A DNA stretch of 7,565 nucleotides, taken from the NCBI GenBank assembly GCA_021817355.1, contig JAKAVI010000437.1, positions 1 to 7,565 on the forward strand. The letters run 5' to 3'. Below, piece by piece: positions 5,688 through 7,565 of this stretch. This stretch comes from Pseudomonadota bacterium (lineage in GTDB: Bacteria; Pseudomonadota; Alphaproteobacteria; Micropepsales; Micropepsaceae). The notes beneath the pieces were generated by a model, which saw nothing but the letters and a program-made list of their open reading frames with translations, was not told where the DNA came from and made no database searches. The position numbers were made by a program, and so were the translations under genes. How positions within the stretch are numbered: position 1 is the first letter of the stretch; every line of letters starts with the position of its first letter.

Positions 5688-5727
5688 GGGCCGCTGCCTG
5701 CCTTCTCAGGGGACCGGGCAGCGGCCC
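5688..5727. repeat. 11-bp perfect GC-rich hairpin upstream of the tRNA
   Basis: GGGCCGCTGCC (5688-5698) and GGCAGCGGCCC (5717-5727) pair perfectly around an 18-base loop. On the plus strand it is followed by TTCC only, so it is a weak terminator at best. It separates the minus-strand tRNA from the plus-strand gene pair to its right and may insulate the two. Confidence 0.6.
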
Positions 5728-5755
5728 TTCCTATTGATCCTCGCCCCCTTGCCGG

Positions 5756-5770
5756 TCGGCGTGACGCCGA
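5756..5770. promoter_or_regulatory. palindrome TCGGCGT-G-ACGCCGA
   Basis: Seven-base perfect arms around one central base, about 120 bp upstream of the proposed promoter of the winged-helix gene. It is compact enough to be a dimeric regulator site; it could also be part of an RNA hairpin. No target is known. Confidence 0.35.
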
Positions 5771-5860
5771 GGCTCGGCACTCTCCTCTGCATGACGTGAC
5801 CTTTCCGCTCTCTGCCGTCTTAAATTATCCACTATCACCGCTAGCGTCAAGGCACATGTC

Positions 5861-5877
5861 GATAAAATCTGATAAAA
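5861..5877 (+). repeat. direct repeat GATAAAA, 10-bp period
   Basis: GATAAAA occurs at 5861-5867 and 5871-5877, one helical turn apart, about 15 bp upstream of the candidate -35 box. It could be a regulator site or an UP-like A+T tract for that promoter. Confidence 0.4.
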
Positions 5878-5891
5878 CGTGGTCATGACAA

Positions 5892-5919
5892 TTGACTTTT
5901 ATCGGACAGCGACTATGTT
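5892..5919 (+). promoter_or_regulatory. candidate sigma70-type promoter of the winged-helix gene
   Basis: TTGACT (5892-5897) and TATGTT (5914-5919) with 16 bp between. Transcription would begin near 5926, just before the AGGAGA ribosome binding site at 5932-5937. This promoter lies inside the longest possible reading frame of the gene, which supports the downstream start codon. Confidence 0.45.
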
Positions 5920-5944
5920 GGCTTCCGAATTAGGAGAGCTCGAC

Positions 5945-6730
5945 ATGGCCGATACCGATGAAAGCGCAGGGCAGCGGGATCGAAGCCCCGCGTACCCCAT
6001 TATCCCGCTCGTGAGCGCTCTTGAGCGGCTGGCGCAGTTTGAGGCCCATTTCAAACGCAGCGCGGCGCGACCGGACAAGGTTGGTGATGCATGGGGCATC
6101 AAAGCAAAGGCGCATGCTAGCCGGATAGCTGCTGCGCTCCGATATTTCGGGCTTCTGGAATATCAGAGCGGCGGTGGCGGTCGCTCAATCACCATTTCGG
6201 ACCTCGGGCGCAATTATCTCCGAGCACAAGAGGAGAAGACGAAGCGAGAGATAGTCGCGTCGGCTGCGCTTAAGCCCAAGCAGATTGCGATTTTTTGGAA
6301 TGAGTGGGGCGCGGATCGCCCGGCCGACCCCGCATGCCTTGACGAACTCGTCCTAAAGAACGGGTTTAGCGAGGCTGGGGCCCGGGAGTTCCTGAAGGTC
6401 TATGATGCCACTATCGCCTATGCAACCCCTCAGTTTGGTGATAAAGTGCTGCGACATGAGGTGATTGAGGCGAACGAAGATGATCTCGATGCCGGCTCTG
6501 GGGGCACCGATGATGATCCTCCTGCGCCGCCACCTCCGGATCGCAAGGCGAAGGTCATGGCAGGCGAACGCGAATTGACAACGGGGATTTTGTCAAAAGA
6601 AGCCAACTTCCGGCTGATCGTCAGCGGCCCAGTGGGGGTCAAGGAAATTGAGCGTCTGATTGCCAAGCTGGAACTCGACAAGGAGATTTTGGCGGAACCT
6701 GACCACGATGAAGATCCCTGTGAGCAGTAG
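5945..6730 (+). CDS. winged-helix-like protein of unknown function, upstream of the Abi gene
   Basis: 261 residues from the ATG at 5945, chosen because AGGAGA sits seven bases upstream; the frame is open back to a GTG at 5879 with no ribosome binding site. Residues 18-92 look like a winged helix: YPIIPLVSALERLAQF, a basic helix with KAHASRIAAALRYFGLLEY, then a glycine-rich wing and ITISDLGRNYL. A second helical block (about 107-160) includes AALKPKQIAIFWNEW and FSEAGAREFLKVY. This resembles the two-part layout of DUF5343-type proteins. An acidic/proline linker (175-200, with DDDPPAPPPP) leads to a small C-terminal domain, FRLIVSGPVGVKEIERLI and KLELDKEIL. No catalytic motif or membrane segment. 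The gene precedes the Abi gene by about 100 bp, so it might regulate or partner it; no experiment is implied by the sequence. Confidence 0.75.
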   Translation: MADTDESAGQRDRSPAYPIIPLVSALERLAQFEAHFKRSAARPDKVGDAWGIKAKAHASRIAAALRYFGLLEYQSGGGGRSITISDLGRNYLRAQEEKTKREIVASAALKPKQIAIFWNEWGADRPADPACLDELVLKNGFSEAGAREFLKVYDATIAYATPQFGDKVLRHEVIEANEDDLDAGSGGTDDDPPAPPPPDRKAKVMAGERELTTGILSKEANFRLIVSGPVGVKEIERLIAKLELDKEILAEPDHDEDPCEQ

Positions 6731-6831
6731 GATGATGTTCGGACAGAATGTCGCATGAGTGCCACACCCGTATGGTTTCTCGGGGGATGGGGTTGACCCG
6801 TTAAGCCGAAGCACCAGATAACGTCCGGGAC

Positions 6832-7565
6832 ATGGCCGGGGCCTCTGCGCGCAAGCGTACGCTCCGGTCCTCCAACCCCCTCCCGCCCGTGCCCTACACC
6901 AAGCCCTATCTGGCAGTGCCTGACCAGCTAGCGCTCATACGCAGCAGGGGGATGGCCGTTTCGGACCTCCCGAAGGCCACGGAGATGCTCAACCGCATCG
7001 GCTATTATCGTCTTAGCGGGTATTGGTATCCCTTTCGCGCCAGTACAACCGGAGCGTCCGGTACCGTGGTGGGCGATAGCTTTCGGCCTGGTTCTGACTT
7101 GGGCACGATCATTGATCTGTACGTTTTCGACAAGAAGCTGCGTCTATTGATGATGGATGCCTTTGAACGCATTGAGATCGCGTTGCGCGTCCAAATCTCA
7201 CTGACTTTAGGCAAGCGTGGCGCATGGGCTCACCGGGATCCGCAGGCGCTCCATGGGAATTTTGCGAGGCGTACAGACCCGAAAGCTAAAAAGGTTCTTC
7301 ACCAACAATGGCTTCAAAAAACTGACGAACAGTTCAATACCTCGAAGGAAGAGTTCGCGAAGCATTTCAGGCGCAGATATGCCGATGACAAGCCGCCAAT
7401 CTGGATAGCCTGTGAAGCGTGGGATTTTGGCTCAATGTCGCATCTCTATGGTGGCATGCAAATAGTTGATCGCGACGAAATAGCTGCCGAATATGGCCTG
7501 ACTGGGGACGTGCTCGCTTCTTGGATTAGAAACATCAATGTGGCGCGGAACGTCTGCGCTCATCA
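6832..7565 (+). CDS. Abi_2 (AbiD/AbiF-type) abortive infection protein, 3' end beyond window
   Basis: The open frame runs 244 codons off the right edge. Residues 21-69 match the family opening: PYTKPYLAVPDQLALIRSRG, then MLNRIGYYRLSGYWYPFR. Next come LYVFDKKLRLLMMDAFERIEIALR (96-119), WLQKTDEQF (160-168), PPIWIACEAWDFGSMSHLY (188-206), and WIRNINVARNVCAH (231-244). The last segment gives R239-N-V-C-A-H244, the RX4H motif of HEPN ribonuclease domains, with the frequent polar residue after the arginine. Established: Abi_2 proteins such as lactococcal AbiD and AbiF stop phage multiplication at the cost of the cell, and HEPN domains with this motif often cleave RNA. The first ATG after the in-frame stop at 6802 is 6832, with only a weak ribosome binding site (GGG too close). 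Usually about 300 residues, so roughly 50-80 are missing at the edge. Confidence 0.92.
   Translation, partial: MAGASARKRTLRSSNPLPPVPYTKPYLAVPDQLALIRSRGMAVSDLPKATEMLNRIGYYRLSGYWYPFRASTTGASGTVVGDSFRPGSDLGTIIDLYVFDKKLRLLMMDAFERIEIALRVQISLTLGKRGAWAHRDPQALHGNFARRTDPKAKKVLHQQWLQKTDEQFNTSKEEFAKHFRRRYADDKPPIWIACEAWDFGSMSHLYGGMQIVDRDEIAAEYGLTGDVLASWIRNINVARNVCAH

Overview
The window looks like accessory DNA from an alphaproteobacterium, of a rhizobial, Methylobacterium or sphingomonad type. The evidence is high G+C, GC-rich codon third positions, and the style of the IS and hypothetical genes. This assignment is inferred from sequence style only. Four substantial intact or near-intact protein genes and one small one are separated by long stretches of decayed, IS-derived DNA, as in a defence or mobile island. 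No housekeeping operon is visible.

Left part (1-1225): a complete minus-strand AAA_14/DUF4143 ATPase. It is followed by a gene-poor stretch (1226-2158) with a GC-rich terminator-like hairpin and fragments of minus-strand reading frames. One fragment resembles the start of an exported OsmC-like protein. Centre-left (2159-3910): a plus-strand 583-residue protein with an N-terminal SLOG-type Rossmann domain fused to a C-terminal four-helix membrane module of SLATT-like character. It is the most interesting gene here. It looks like a single-polypeptide nucleotide sensor plus membrane effector, and it has its own plausible promoter and ribosome binding site.

Centre (3911-5680): an IS110-type transposase N-terminal remnant containing a perfect 15-bp tandem duplication, then about 140 bp of featureless DNA, then a cluster of three TGTCCTAATT repeats. 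These abut the end of a small minus-strand gene (77 aa). Next is a decayed IS1-family element (about 4625-5471) whose transposase has lost its helix-turn-helix and carries a frameshift and an amber codon. An imperfect inverted repeat and a degenerate minus-strand tRNA with an encoded CCA (anticodon probably UAC) follow.

Right part (5681-7565): strong hairpins and a promoter precede a plus-strand winged-helix-like protein of 261 aa. About 100 bp further on lies an Abi_2 (AbiD/AbiF-type) abortive-infection protein with a HEPN RX4H motif, cut by the window edge. Together the ATPase, the SLOG-membrane protein and the Abi protein point to a conflict or phage-defence neighbourhood. No single operon links them. 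The nearest thing to a gene pair is winged-helix plus Abi.
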